DNA of 64,000 nucleotides from Rhizobium sp. RCAM05350. Its GTDB lineage: Bacteria > Pseudomonadota > Alphaproteobacteria > Rhizobiales > Rhizobiaceae. The translations under genes were made by a program, and so were the position numbers. Under the pieces are notes generated by a model, which saw only the letters and a list, made by a program, of their open reading frames with translations, searched no databases and had not been told where the DNA came from. The first letter of the stretch is position 1, and each line of letters opens with the position of its first letter. The DNA lies in NCBI GenBank assembly GCA_024426085.1, contig CP087975.1, positions 310,001 through 374,000 of the forward strand, read 5' to 3'. Shown here piece by piece: positions 20,842 to 31,105 of the stretch.

Positions 20842-20867
20842 CGCCGGCTCTCAACGTCGCAAAGCCG

Positions 20868-21591
20868 TCACCGCGCGGCTCCGTTTTCGCCCAGCGAAAA
20901 ATTTCGCTGGTAGGTAGCGCTGATCAGGAGCGTCGCGGCTTCGGAGGCGCGTGTTTCATCGCGCGCCTCGATCGCATCGATGATCGCCTCGTGCATTTTC
21001 AAGGAGTGCTGAAGGCCTCCAAACGTCTTCATAGTCTTCGGAATACTGATCGTCAGCGCCGCGCGGATGACGGAGGACACCGGCAGGAGGAACCGGTTGT
21101 GAGCCGCCTGAAAGATCTGCAGATGGAAGCTGATGTCGGCTTCGATTGCCGCCTCCGCCGTCGCATGCTCTTCGGCCATATGTGAAAAGGCGGCCCTGAT
21201 CTGTGCGTGTTCGGCATCCGAGCCGCGCCGCGCGGCAAGGCTTGCGGCCAGCGGCTCGATCGCCGAGCGGATTTCGAACAGTTCTTCGGCTAGTGCGTCC
21301 TGGTCGTCGGCATCTCCCTGCCAGGCCAGAACGACAGGATCGAGCGTGTTCCAGGATTCGGGGGGCTCTGACACGGGTGCCGAGGCGCGGTTTTGCTTCG
21401 ATGAATCCCTTGGTCGACAGGATTTTCAGCGCTTCGCGTAGCGTTGTCCGGCTGACCCGAAGGGTTGTGAGGAATTCGGATTCCGTTGGCAGGATCTCGC
21501 CGACCTTGAGCTCGCCGAGCGTAATCCGCCGGCCGATCTCGCCAGCAATTTGCGCCGGCAACCCCCGGTCTCCGATTGCAAAGGTCTTCAT
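20868..21591 (-). CDS. GntR-family regulator, FadR/FCD type (frameshifted)
   Basis: About 240 residues. The winged HTH includes ILPTESEFLTTLRVSRTTLREALKILSTKGFIEAKPRLGTRV. The FCD domain includes LFEIRSAIEPLAASLAARRGS and ISFHLQIFQAAHNRFLLP. The break near 21360-21365 lies in a run of six identical bases that should be five, a clear homopolymer error. It follows the DHDPS-family gene by 91 bases on the same strand and probably regulates the dehydratase pair. Confidence 0.85.
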
Positions 21592-21682
21592 CTACCATCC
21601 GTTTCTGAGTGTTTTTCTCTGCACTTCATAGGGCAAGCGACGGCGACTTGCACCTGTCGCGTAGAAACAGACAGGAAGGCGG

Positions 21683-22588
21683 TTACTCCTCAAATGCGCC
21701 AAGACCCTCAGCGTAGCGCTTTGTCATTGCAAGACCTGCTTCACTTGGGCGAAGCGCTGGTGCCCGGTCGAAGATCGGGATTCCCGCCCGCTCACCGAAC
21801 AGGCGCTTGCCGTAGCAAAGCAGGTTCTCGATTCCCTGCATGGTAAAGACGACCGCCGGCAGCATCCGGCGATAGTCGTCTTCCGCCTGCTCTTCCCATC
21901 CGTCGCAGAAAAACTCGTACACCCTGACGGCGTAGTCGATGCAATCGGGCGCGAGGATCAGTCCGCGACAACCCGCGCGTAGATTGTCGGGCAATTCCAG
22001 CCCCGCCCTGCCGTTGAAGACTGGCAGCCTGCCATCGGTCACCTCGATCAGCGTCGCGATATCGACGACCGGCCCCTCCCCCTTCACCAGCTGAATATTC
22101 GGATGCTGTTGAACCAGGTCACGAATGTCGGTGGCCGACAGGCCGCGCCCCATCAAAGCCGGGGCATTCTGGATTGCGACCGGCAGATCGGTCTGGTCGG
22201 CGACGCGGCCGAAGAACTGCATGTATTCCCGTGCCGCGAACTGCCCGACTATCGGCGGCTGTAGGATCAGCCAGTCGGCGCCGACGTTGGCCGCATGGCG
22301 GGCCTGGCGGACCTGTTCCTCGACGGAAGACCCGAAGATCGTCAGCGCCACGGGCACGCGGCCGGCCGTGTCCTCGACGACCCATTCCATCACCGCCAGG
22401 CGCTCCTGTTCGCTCAGCTTGGAGACTTCGGTGGCAAGGCCGAGCGCTGCCATCCCATGTACACCGCTGACAAGGCAAAGCTCCGCCTGCCGGCGCATGG
22501 CGTTGCGATCGAGTTTTTCGTCGCGATCAAACAGCGCATAAAGGATGGCATGAATGCCGTGCAGATCCTGCACCCGAAAACTGTTCAC
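21683..22588 (-). CDS. DHDPS-family aldolase/dehydratase (sugar-acid catabolism)
   Basis: About 301 residues, TIM-barrel of the dihydrodipicolinate synthase/N-acetylneuraminate lyase superfamily. The Schiff-base lysine is in IQLVKGEG. The usual Tyr-Asn pair of the family is replaced by Gln-Asn (VAIQNAPALMGRG). GTG 22588 is the start: GAGGAGG lies just upstream and the dehydratase stop is 11 bases before it. Next to an L-arabinonate dehydratase-type enzyme it would act on the 2-keto-3-deoxy acid product, as a dehydratase or aldolase (inference). Confidence 0.82.
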   Translation of the reverse strand: MNSFRVQDLHGIHAILYALFDRDEKLDRNAMRRQAELCLVSGVHGMAALGLATEVSKLSEQERLAVMEWVVEDTAGRVPVALTIFGSSVEEQVRQARHAANVGADWLILQPPIVGQFAAREYMQFFGRVADQTDLPVAIQNAPALMGRGLSATDIRDLVQQHPNIQLVKGEGPVVDIATLIEVTDGRLPVFNGRAGLELPDNLRAGCRGLILAPDCIDYAVRVYEFFCDGWEEQAEDDYRRMLPAVVFTMQGIENLLCYGKRLFGERAGIPIFDRAPALRPSEAGLAMTKRYAEGLGAFEE

Positions 22589-22598
22589 AGCCGCCTCC

Positions 22599-24313
22599 TC
22601 AATGGCTGTCGCGCGGGACCGCATGACCGCGGCTACCGACGAGGAAATCGAGATCGGCGCCCGTGTCCGCCTGCATGACCCGTTCGACATAAAGGCCCTG
22701 GTAGCCGCCCGCCATGACAGGTTCAGGCGGCCGCCATTTGGCCCGCCTCCTCTCCAGCTCAGCATCATCGACGTCGAGATGAAGCCTGCGGTTTTCGACG
22801 TCGAGTTCGATGAAATCACCACTCTCGACGAGCGCCAGCACCCCGCCCACCGCCGCTTCCGGCGCGACATGCAACACCACAGTACCGAAAGCCGTGCCGG
22901 ACATCCGGGCATCGGAGATGCGGACCATGTCACGCACGCCTTTTTGAGAAGCTTCTGCGGCAGGGCCATGTTGCCGACCTCGGCCATGCCCGGATACCCC
23001 TTGGGGCCGCAGTTCTTCAGCACCATGATGCAGGTTTCATCGATATCGAGATCCGGGTCGTCAACGAGGCTCTTGTAGTGATCGATGGTTTCGAAGACCA
23101 CCGCCCGGCCCCGATGCTGCATCAGGCTCGCCGTTGCGGCCGACGGCTTGAGAATGGCACCCTGCGGCGCAAGGTTGCCCCTCAGCACCGCGATACCACC
23201 TTGCTGGGTCAAAGCCTTTTCACGTGGCAGGATGACGTCAGGATTGTAGTTTTCAGCAGTCTCGATGTTTGTGCCGACACTCTTGCCCGTCACCGTCAAG
23301 CAGGTCAAATCAAGCATGTCGGCGATCTGCTTCATCACCACGGGCAGACCACCGGCGTAACAGAAATCCTCCATCAGATGAGCCCCGGAGGGCATCAGGT
23401 TGAGGATGGTCGGCACATCGCGGCCGAAACGGTCCCAATCGTCGAGCGTCAGTTCCGTGCCGATCCGGCCGGCGATCGCAAGCAGATGCACGACGGCATT
23501 GGTCGAGCCGCCGATCGCCCCATTGACGCGGATGGCATTGGCAAAGGCTTGCCGGGTCAGGATCTGCGACGGGCGCAAGTCCTCGGCCACCATCTCGACG
23601 ATCCGGCGGCCGGTCAGCCGTGCGAGTCGGGCGCGGTGCGCGTCGACCGCCGGATAGGCCGCATTACCGGGAAGCGCCAATCCCAGCGCTTCGACCATCG
23701 ACGCCATGGTGGAAGCTGTACCCATCGTCATGCAGTGACCGGGGGAACGCGACATAGCGCTTTCAGCGGCCATGAAATCGGCGGGCGACATGACACCGGC
23801 GCGCACGTCCTCGGAAAATTTCCAGACGTCGGTCCCCGAACCGATCGTGCGCCCCTTCAGCCGGCCGTTTAGCATCGGCCCACCGGAAATGACGATCGAA
23901 GGCAGGTCACACGACGCCGCCCCCATGACCAGCGACGGTGTGGTCTTGTCGCAACCGGCCATCAGCACGACACCATCCATCGGGTTGCCGCGAATAGCCT
24001 CTTCGACATCCATCGATGCCAGGTTGCGAAACAGCATGGCCGTCGGGCGCAGATCTGATTCACCGCAAGAGAAGACGGGAAACTCCAGCGGCAGACCGCC
24101 AGCTTCCAGCACGCCGGCCTTGATCTGTTCGACCAGCCCGCGGAAATGGGCGTTGCACGGCGTCAGCTCGGAGAAGGTGTTGCAAATGCCGATCACCGGT
24201 CGGCCGTCGAAGACGTCGTCCGGCAAGCCGTTGTTCTTCATCCAGCTGCGATGGATGAAGGCATCCTTGTCCAATCCCCCAAACCAATTTTGCGATCTCA
24301 GTTTGCGGGACAT
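22599..24313 (-). CDS. IlvD/Edd-family sugar-acid dehydratase, L-arabinonate dehydratase-like (frameshifted)
   Basis: About 570 residues. An Fe-S-dependent dehydratase that turns an aldonic acid into its 2-keto-3-deoxy form. It matches the rhizobial L-arabinonate dehydratase type from end to end: RKLRSQNWFGG at the start, Cys53, Cys121 (AGCDKTTPSLVMGAASCDLPS) and Cys194 as cluster ligands, MKNCGPKGYPGMAEVGNM-like motif, and RISDARMSGT near the active site. An indel near 22945 shifts the frame just before RDMVRISDARMSG and falsely joins it to the next gene. ATG 24313 is preferred to 24319 for ribosome-site spacing. Confidence 0.86.
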
Positions 24314-24321
24314 GGACATTT

Positions 24322-24361
24322 CTCCGATTAATACATATTTTGTATTCTCATATAATCGGAG
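24322..24361. promoter_or_regulatory. Nested inverted repeats in the dehydratase promoter
   Basis: Perfect 9-bp arms CTCCGATTA (24322-24330) and TAATCGGAG (24353-24361) enclose an AT-rich stretch with ATACA...TGTAT (5-bp arms). It lies 9 to 48 bases above the dehydratase start. The inner repeat resembles FCD-GntR operators, and the outer repeat would form a hairpin in the leader RNA. Confidence 0.5.
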
Positions 24362-24485
24362 TTATTTTTCGTCAAGCGGACAGTGGCGTGAAAATCGGAT
24401 GGCAAAACCGGAGAATTTATCAGCGCAGTTTCGCCGCCTCACAACTCTGGCCGCACACAAAATTGATCCTGATGCCCACAAACAA

Positions 24486-24521
24486 AACGACCCGACCGCA
24501 GGCTTCTGCGGTCGGGTCGTT
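24486..24521 (-). terminator. Rho-independent terminator after the DgoD/SDR operon
   Basis: Perfect 16-bp stem (24486-24501 with 24506-24521) and a four-base loop. Read on the minus strand it is followed by TTTGTTTGT. It lies 41 bases after the SDR stop and separates that operon from the IlvD-type dehydratase gene, which therefore has its own promoter. Confidence 0.85.
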
Positions 24522-24561
24522 GCTAAATTCAAATCAGGCGTTGAGCGGCGATACCGCCCGA

Positions 24562-25341
24562 TCAGACCGGGTGGTGCAGGACGCTCAGACCGCCATCGAT
24601 CGTCAGGCAGGTGGCGTTCATGAACGGGCACTCGTCGGAGATCATGAAGAGGGCCGCGAGCGCTATTTCATCGGCCGTGGCGATGCGACCGCCGGGATGC
24701 AGTTTCATCGTTGCCGCCTCGGCGGCCACCGGATCGGGAAAACTGTTCCAGTATTCGGTCGCCTTCTGGGTCCGGACGTAACCCGGCGCCAGTGCATTCA
24801 CCCGCAAACCCTTAGCCGCGTATTCGATACCGAGAGACTTGGTCATGCCCAATAGCGCATGCTTGGCCACGGGATACGGAAATGTGTGCGGAATGATGGT
24901 GAAAGCATGGGTCGAGGCGATATTGAGGATCACGCCGCCGCCCTGCCCGATCATACCAGGAAGCACGGCCTTCGAGCAGTTCCAGGCGCCCTTCAGGTTG
25001 ATGTCGAAGCACCGCTGCCATTCCGCATCGCTGGTCTCCAACGGTTCGTGGAAAACGTTGACGCCGGCATTGTTGATCAGCGCATTGATCGGGCCAATCT
25101 CGGTTGCGGCGTGCTCGACGGCCGCAGAAATTGCCGCTGTATCGGTGATGTTGGCAACGACGTAACCGATGGTGGCACCACCGGCCTGCAACGTCTTTGC
25201 TTCCGCCTCCAGCAAGCCCGCGTCGAGGTCGACGAGAAAAAGGCTCGCGCCTTCCCTGGCACAGGCCCGGGCGATTGCAAGGCCGATGCCTTGCGCCGCT
25301 CCGGTGATCATGATCCGTTTGCCCTTGAGCCGGTCTGTCAT
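24562..25341 (-). CDS. Short-chain dehydrogenase/reductase, sugar 1-dehydrogenase-like
   Basis: Intact 259-residue NAD(P)-dependent SDR. The Rossmann motif TGAAQGIG is at residues 13-20, NNAG is at about 90, and the catalytic Ser143, Tyr156 and Lys160 are present (YPVAK). Asp37 in VDLD suggests NAD preference. It follows dgoD by 18 bases, so it probably oxidises an aldose (galactose, arabinose or rhamnose type) to the lactone before dehydration. The exact sugar cannot be read from sequence. Confidence 0.88.
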   Translation of the reverse strand: MTDRLKGKRIMITGAAQGIGLAIARACAREGASLFLVDLDAGLLEAEAKTLQAGGATIGYVVANITDTAAISAAVEHAATEIGPINALINNAGVNVFHEPLETSDAEWQRCFDINLKGAWNCSKAVLPGMIGQGGGVILNIASTHAFTIIPHTFPYPVAKHALLGMTKSLGIEYAAKGLRVNALAPGYVRTQKATEYWNSFPDPVAAEAATMKLHPGGRIATADEIALAALFMISDECPFMNATCLTIDGGLSVLHHPV

Positions 25342-25359
25342 CGCTTTAATCTCCCGCCA

Positions 25360-26508
25360 TCACCACTCGGCAAAGCTGCCGTCTTCATGGCGCCAGATCG
25401 GGTTGCGCCAGCGATGTCCTTCCTTGGCGCGTTCGATGACATAGGCTTCGTCGACCTCGATGCCGAGGCCAGGCCCCTGCGGGATCGAGACGAAACCGTC
25501 GGCATACTGGAAGACTTCCTTGTTGGAGATGTAATCAAGGATATCGTTGCTCTTGTTGTAGTGGATGCCGAGGCTCTGTTCCTGGATGAAGGCGTTGTAG
25601 CTGACAGCATCGATCTGCAGGCAGGCGGCAAGGGCAATCGGGCCGAGCGGGCAATGCGGCGCCAGCGCCACGTCATAGGCCTCCGCCATCGCCGCAATCT
25701 TGCGGCATTCAGTGATGCCGCCGGCATGGGAAAGGTCCGGCTGGATGATATCGACGAACCCGTCGGAGAGAACCTGCTTGAAGTCCCAGCGCGAATAAAG
25801 GCGCTCGCCCAGCGCGATCGGCGTCGAGGTGTGATTGACGATGTCGCGCAGCGCTTCCTTGTTTTCCGACAGAACCGGCTCCTCGATGAACATCAGTTTG
25901 TAGGGATCGAGTTCCTTGGCGAGAACCTTGGCCATCGGCTTGTGGACGCGACCGTGGAAATCGACGCCGATGCCGATGTAGGGGCCGACCGCCTCGCGAA
26001 TGGTGGCGATGGTTTGGACGGCCTTTTCGACCTTGTCATAGCTGTCAACGATCTGCATTTCTTCACAGCCGTTCAGCTTGATCGCCTTGAAGCCGCGGGC
26101 AACCACGTCGCGGGCATTGTTGGCAACGTCAGCCGGACGATCCCCACCAATCCAGGAATAGACCTTGATCTTATCGCGGACCTGGCCGCCGAGCAGCGAA
26201 TGGATGGGTTGGCCAAGCGCCTTGCCCTTGATGTCCCAGAGCGCCTGGTCGATGCCGGAAATGGCGCTCATGTGTACCGCACCACCGCGATAGAAGCCGC
26301 CGCGATACATGACGTTCCAGTGATCCTCGATCAGGAACGGATCCTTGCCGATCAGATAGTCTTCCAACTCGTGAACGGCAGCCTGCACCGTCAGCGCGCG
26401 CCCCTCGACCACCGGCTCGCCCCAGCCGACAATGCCTTCGTCTGTCTCGACTTTCAGAAACAGCCAGCGCGGTGGAACGATATAGGTCGTCAGTTTGGTG
26501 ATCTTCAT
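25360..26508 (-). CDS. dgoD: D-galactonate dehydratase
   Basis: Intact 382-residue enolase-superfamily enzyme converting D-galactonate to 2-dehydro-3-deoxy-D-galactonate. It matches E. coli DgoD closely, from [15 protein letters not shown] to the last residues [11 protein letters not shown]. Metal ligands are in VDFHGR (Asp), FIEEPV (Glu) and LGERLYSR (Glu); the catalytic His is in LAPHCPLGP. Start ATG 26508 aligns with the E. coli start; an upstream start at 26571 adds unrelated residues. It lies between a GntR gene and the SDR. Confidence 0.94.
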   Translation of the reverse strand: MKITKLTTYIVPPRWLFLKVETDEGIVGWGEPVVEGRALTVQAAVHELEDYLIGKDPFLIEDHWNVMYRGGFYRGGAVHMSAISGIDQALWDIKGKALGQPIHSLLGGQVRDKIKVYSWIGGDRPADVANNARDVVARGFKAIKLNGCEEMQIVDSYDKVEKAVQTIATIREAVGPYIGIGVDFHGRVHKPMAKVLAKELDPYKLMFIEEPVLSENKEALRDIVNHTSTPIALGERLYSRWDFKQVLSDGFVDIIQPDLSHAGGITECRKIAAMAEAYDVALAPHCPLGPIALAACLQIDAVSYNAFIQEQSLGIHYNKSNDILDYISNKEVFQYADGFVSIPQGPGLGIEVDEAYVIERAKEGHRWRNPIWRHEDGSFAEW

Positions 26509-26586
26509 CAGCGAAGGTCCTGTGTCGAAGGAAAGTGTTGGTCCAATTTTTTCTCGAGGTCGCCAAGGCACCCGTGAGCCGGACAG

Positions 26587-27363
26587 TTAAGAAGAGGACT
26601 GCGGCACGTGTTTTTTGACGGCAACCGCAAGATCGCGTGCGGCAAGAGACAGCAGCTGCAAAGAGCAGTTTCTCGCCGCTGCCGTATCGCGCATGCGCAG
26701 CGCTTCCACCAGCTGCCGGTGCACATCCAAGGCTTCGTCGCGCTTGTCTACCGCCTCGTTGGAAGCGTGCAGCGAGAACTCCAGCGCCACCTGAATGATG
26801 CTCGCCAACTGCAGAAATACCTGATTGTGGCTCGCCTTCAGGAGGTTGGTATGAAAGGCGACGTCGGCCTTGGTAAAGCGCTCGATATCGCCGGCGGCGT
26901 CGCGCATCTCATGCCAGGCGCGCTCGACATCGGCGATCTCCTGTACCGTCGCCCGTTCGGCCGCAAGTTCGGCAGCGGCCGGCTCGATCGCCCGGCGCGC
27001 TTCCAATATGCAGTTCAGGAGATCGAATTCGAAGATCCTGGGGCCGATCCATTCCAGTACCTGCTGGTCGAGGATGTTCCACTCGTCCTTGCGGCAGACG
27101 ACAGTGCCGACCCGTGAGCGGCCGCGCACCAAGCCTTTCGATCTGAGAATCTTCAGCGATTCGCGGATGACCGTCCGGCTGACGCCGTAACGTTCGCACA
27201 GGTCATTCTCCGTTGGAAGGAAATCGCCAGCCGAGAATATATCGGCGCAGATATCGGCGGCGATGGCCCTCGTCACGTTCTTCTGGACACGCGGCCGCCG
27301 AACGGCTTTGTCGCCGGCTTCATCCGCTGATCGTTCCTGTTGTCCTTCCACCGGCATCTCCAT
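26587..27363 (-). CDS. GntR-family regulator, FadR/FCD type (DgoR-like)
   Basis: Intact 258-residue regulator. The winged HTH (residues about 28-95) includes LPTENDLCERYGVSRTVIRESLKILRSKGLV. The FCD domain has DVAFHTNLLKASHNQVFLQL. It is the first gene before dgoD and the SDR on the minus strand and divergent from the AraF-type gene. The TCATAC repeats between them are probable operators, so it likely controls both the enzymes and the transporter. Confidence 0.9.
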   Translation of the reverse strand: MEMPVEGQQERSADEAGDKAVRRPRVQKNVTRAIAADICADIFSAGDFLPTENDLCERYGVSRTVIRESLKILRSKGLVRGRSRVGTVVCRKDEWNILDQQVLEWIGPRIFEFDLLNCILEARRAIEPAAAELAAERATVQEIADVERAWHEMRDAAGDIERFTKADVAFHTNLLKASHNQVFLQLASIIQVALEFSLHASNEAVDKRDEALDVHRQLVEALRMRDTAAARNCSLQLLSLAARDLAVAVKKHVPQSSS

Positions 27364-27460
27364 CCCGTCGCCGCACGCTCAACGAGCCTTCGGCGATGCA
27401 TATCGCAGTTTGAATTGCATGGCGACCGCTGCGAACGATCCGTCACACTCATTCTCAATA

Positions 27461-27522
27461 TCATACATAGATATTTTAATCATCATACAAAGGCAATTGA
27501 CCAGTATGATGTTTCGTCATAC
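27461..27522. promoter_or_regulatory. TCATAC repeats: probable GntR operators
   Basis: TCATACAT (27461), TCATACAA (27483) and an inverted pair GTATGA-7 bases-TCATAC (27504-27522) lie in the 204-base gap between the GntR gene and the AraF-type gene. Four copies of one hexamer in 62 bases, one pair symmetric, suggest cooperative binding of the neighbouring FadR-type regulator. Confidence 0.6.
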
Positions 27523-27567
27523 ATAAATGACCACTGCAGGGAGCAGTTTGATCTAGGGAGAGAGACC

Positions 27568-28550
27568 ATGCGCTTTTTAAAAGCAGCCATCCTGGCTGGC
27601 ACCGTCGCCGTTTTCGCTGCCACGTCGGCTTTTGCTGCCGACGTGAAAATCGGCTTCATCGTTAAGCAGCCCGAAGAGCCGTGGTTCCAGGACGAATGGA
27701 AATTCGCGGAAGTTGCCGCCAAGGAAAAGGGCTTCACGCTCGTCAAGATCGGCGCCGATGACGGCGAAAAGGTCCAGTCGGCAATCGACAATCTCGGCGC
27801 ACAGGGCGCGCAGGGCTTCATCATCTGCACTCCCGACGTCAAGCTCGGCCCCGGCATCATTGCCAAGGCTGCTGCCAACGACTTGAAGCTGATGACGGTT
27901 GATGATCGTCTGGTCAACGCCGATGGCAGCCCGATCGAAGATGTGCCGCATATGGGCATTTCCGCCACCAAGATTGGTGAAGCGGTCGGCCAGTCCATCG
28001 TCGACGAGATCAAGAAGCGCGGCTGGAACATGAGCGAAGTCGGCGCGATCCGCGTCTCCTACGATCAGCTGCCGACGGCCGTCGACCGTGTCGAAGGTGC
28101 TCTTTCGGTGCTGAAGGCCAATGGCTTCCCGGAAGCCAATATCTTTGATGCACCACAGGCAAAGACCGATACCGAAGCAGCGCTCAACGCTTCGACGGTT
28201 GTTCTCAACAAGAACGCCAATATCAAGAAGTGGGTCGCAGGTCGGCCTCAATGACGAAGCCGTTCTCGGCGCCGTGCGCCTACCGAAACCGTCGGCATTG
28301 CGGCCGACAGCATGATCGGCGTCGGCATCGGCGGTGCGGATTCGGCGATCAACGAGTTCAAGAAGCCAACGGCAACCGGCTTTTTCGGCACGATCATCAT
28401 CTCGCCGAAGCGCCACGGCTATGAGACGGCCCTGAACATGTACGACTGGGTCGCTGACGGCAAAGAGCCGGAAAAACTGATCCTGACGGCAGGTCAGGTC
28501 GCGTGCACGACAACTATGAAGCGGTACGCAAGGAACTTGGTATCGAATAA
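27568..28550 (+). CDS. araF: Sugar ABC transporter substrate-binding protein, AraF-like (frameshifted)
   Basis: Periplasmic sugar-binding protein of about 327 residues. A signal peptide ends at TSAFA. The mature start, DVKIGFIVKQPEEPWFQDEWKFA, closely follows E. coli AraF (L-arabinose-binding protein), as do GFIICTPDVKLGP, ISATKIGEAVGQ and GLNDEAVLGAVRATE. Indels near 28240, 28278 and 28500 break the last third; the end reads HDNYEAVRKELGIE to TAA 28548. Start ATG 27568 follows GGGAGAGAG. The ligand is probably L-arabinose, D-galactose or a related sugar. Confidence 0.87.
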
Positions 28551-28568
28551 TCGTCGCATAGAGGAAAA

Positions 28569-28596
28569 ACGCCCAGCGGCGACAGTCGCTGGGCGT
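28569..28596 (+). terminator. Intercistronic hairpin after the binding-protein gene
   Basis: ACGCCCAGCG and CGCTGGGCGT form a perfect 10-bp stem with an eight-base loop, 18 bases after the AraF-type stop and 20 bases before the AraG-type start. No T tract follows. It probably protects the upstream mRNA or partly attenuates, raising the ratio of binding protein to membrane parts. Confidence 0.65.
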
Positions 28597-28616
28597 CCCA
28601 ACATGGAGCGCCGCCT

Positions 28617-30150
28617 ATGCAAGATTTTCTCCAATTCAAATCCATATCCAAGGGATATCCAGGCGTTCAGGCCCTGTCAGAGGTCTCCTTTTCCGTCCGC
28701 AAGGGTGCCGTTCACGGCTTGATGGGCGAAAACGGTGCCGGGAAATCAACCCTGATCCGCGTCCTGTCTGGCGACCAGGCTGCCGATGCCGGCGAAATTC
28801 ACATTGGTGGAGAGCAGCAGGTCTACAAATCCGTCCGCGATGCCTTTCAGGCCGGCGTGATCGTCATCCACCAGGAGCTGCAGCTGGTCGCCGAGCTGAC
28901 CGTTGCCGAAAACCTCTGGCTCGGCCGTTTCCCGGCCCGGGCCGGCGTGCTCGACAGGCGCAAGCTGATCGCTGTCGTCGCTGAAAAGCTGACTGAAATG
29001 GGCATCGATGTCGATCCGACGGCAAAAGTTGCATCGTTGTCCATCGGTGAACGGCAGATGGTCGAGATCGCCAAGGCCGTGATGGTCGACGCGCGTGTTA
29101 TCGCACTGGATGAGCCGACCTCCTCGCTGTCTTCCCGGGAAAGCGAAATCCTGTTCTCGCTGATCGACCGGTTGCGCGCAAACGGCACCGTCATCCTTTA
29201 TGTCTCGCACCGGCTCGACGAGATCTTTCGCCTCTGCGACAGTCTGACAGTGCTGCGCGACGGCAAGCTCGCCGCCCACCATTCGGACATTTCGCAGGTG
29301 ACGCGCGACCAGATCATCGCCGAGATGGTCGGGCGCGAAATCGCCAACATCTGGGGATGGCGGGGTCGAACGCTCGGCGCAACACGGCTGCAGGTCGACA
29401 ATCTCGCCGGTTCCAAACTCCCCCATCCCGTCAATTTCACGGTGCGAAAAGGCGAGATCCTCGGCTTTTTCGGGTTGATCGGTGCCGGGCGCAGTGAGAT
29501 GGCCCGGCTACTCTATGGCGCCGATGCAAGGTCGCAGGGCACAGTCACGGTGGACGGAACAACGGTCATCGCCGATAGCCCGGCGCATTCGATCCGTGCC
29601 GGCGTCGTTTTGTGCCCGGAAGATCGCAAGCTGGACGGCATCATTCAGGGCCGGTCCATCGAAGAGAATATGGCGATTTCCTCGCGCCGGCACTTTTCTC
29701 CCTTCGGCATCCTCAACCCGAAGAAGGAAGGCGAACTGGCAGAGACGTTCATCGCCAAGCTGCGCGTGCGTACGCCATCCCGCAAACAGGACATCATCAA
29801 CCTGTCGGGAGGCAACCAGCAGAAAGTCATTCTCGGCCGCTGGCTTTCCGAGCAGGGCGTCAAGGTCCTGCTGATCGATGAGCCGACGCGCGGCATCGAC
29901 GTCGGTGCCAAGTCGGAAATCTACGAAATCCTTTATGAACTCGCCGCCGAGGGCATGGCCATCATCGTCATCTCCAGTGAACTGCCGGAGATCATGGGGA
30001 TCACCGACCGGATCGCCGTCATGTGCGAAGGCCGCATCGCCGCCGAGATCGAACGCCCCGATTTCGACGAGCGGCGGATCCTCGCTGCCGCCCTGCCAGA
30101 CGTTTCCGAATGCCAACGACCTCCCCATTCAACAGGTACAGAGCCGATGA
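28617..30150 (+). CDS. araG: Sugar ABC transporter ATP-binding protein, AraG-like (frameshifted at the end)
   Basis: About 510 residues with two ATPase halves, as in AraG/MglA/RbsA. The first has Walker A GENGAGKST, signature LSIGERQMVEIAKA and DEPTSSLS. The second has the degenerate GLIGAGRSE, LSGGNQQKV and IDEPTRGIDVGAKSEIY. The sequence GREIANIWGW matches the AraG subgroup. An extra base near 30107 causes a false read-through into the permease; the natural end, PIQQVQSR, stops at TGA 30148, overlapping the next start by ATGA. Confidence 0.88.
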
Positions 30151-31098
30151 CATCATTGAAAAAACTCCTTCTCGGCGAACAGGGACTGGTGGTCATCTTC
30201 GCCCTTGCCTTCGCGATCGTCTCGCTGACGGTTCCCAACTTTCTGACCGAGCGCAACATGCTCGGCCTGCTGCAGTCAGTGGTCACCATCGGCATCGTCG
30301 CCTGCACCATGATGTTCTGCCTGGCGTCGCGCGACTTCGACCTTTCCGTCGGCTCGACGGTGGCGTTTTCCGGCATGATCGCCGTCATGGCGTCAAATGC
30401 CACCGGGTCGATCATTCTCGGTTTGCTGGCAGCGCTGGTCTGCGGCGGTTTCGTCGGGCTGGTCAACGGCGTGGTGATTGCCCGTTTCCGCATCAATGCG
30501 CTGATCACCACGCTGGCGACCATGCAGATCGTTCGCGGCCTGGCACTGATCTCGTCCGACGGCCGGGCCGTCGGCATCAATGATCCCGGTTTCTACCAGC
30601 TGGCGCTTTCAAAATTCCTCGGCGTGCCGACGCCGATCTGGGTCATGGGCGTGCTCTTCCTTGCCTTCGGCTTTCTGCTGAACCGCACCGTCTTCGGCAA
30701 GAACACGCTGGCGATCGGTGGCAATCCCGAGGCGTCGCGGCTGGCCGGCGTCAATGTCGCCCGCATGCGCATCTGGATCTTCATGCTGCAGGGACTGGTC
30801 TGCGCCATCGCCGGCGTGCTCCTGGCCTCCCGGATCACATCCGGTCAGCCGAATGCTGCTACTGGACTGGAGCTCTCAGGTCATTTCGGCCTGCGTTCTC
30901 GGCGGAGTTTCGCTGGCTGGCGGGCGCGCAGCCATGGCTGGCGTCATTGTCGGCGTGCTGATCATGGGCATTGCCGAAAATGTGATGAACCTCCTGAACA
31001 TCCAGGCCTTCTATCAATATGTCGTGCGCGGGCTGATCCTCCTGCTTGCGGTTCTGCTCGACAATCTGCGCTCCGTGGCGGCCGGTCGGCGCGGGTAA
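30147..31098 (+). CDS. araH: Sugar ABC transporter permease, AraH-like (frameshifted)
   Basis: About 317-residue permease of the RbsC/AraH family with around ten membrane segments. The coupling loop is IGGNPEASRLAGVNVARMRI and the substrate-path segment is RDFDLSVGSTVAFSGMIAV. An indel near 30885 (after NAATGLEL) shifts the frame; the end, GGVSLAGGRAAMAGVIVGVLIMG, reads in the next frame. Its ATG overlaps the AraG-type stop by four bases. Confidence 0.87.
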
Positions 31099-31105
31099 AC
31101 CGGAC

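Noticed and set aside
21683-24319. 878-residue fusion of dehydratase and DHDPS-family protein
   Set aside because: The true dehydratase C-terminus is found in another frame to 22599, and the DHDPS-family gene has its own GAGGAGG and GTG start.
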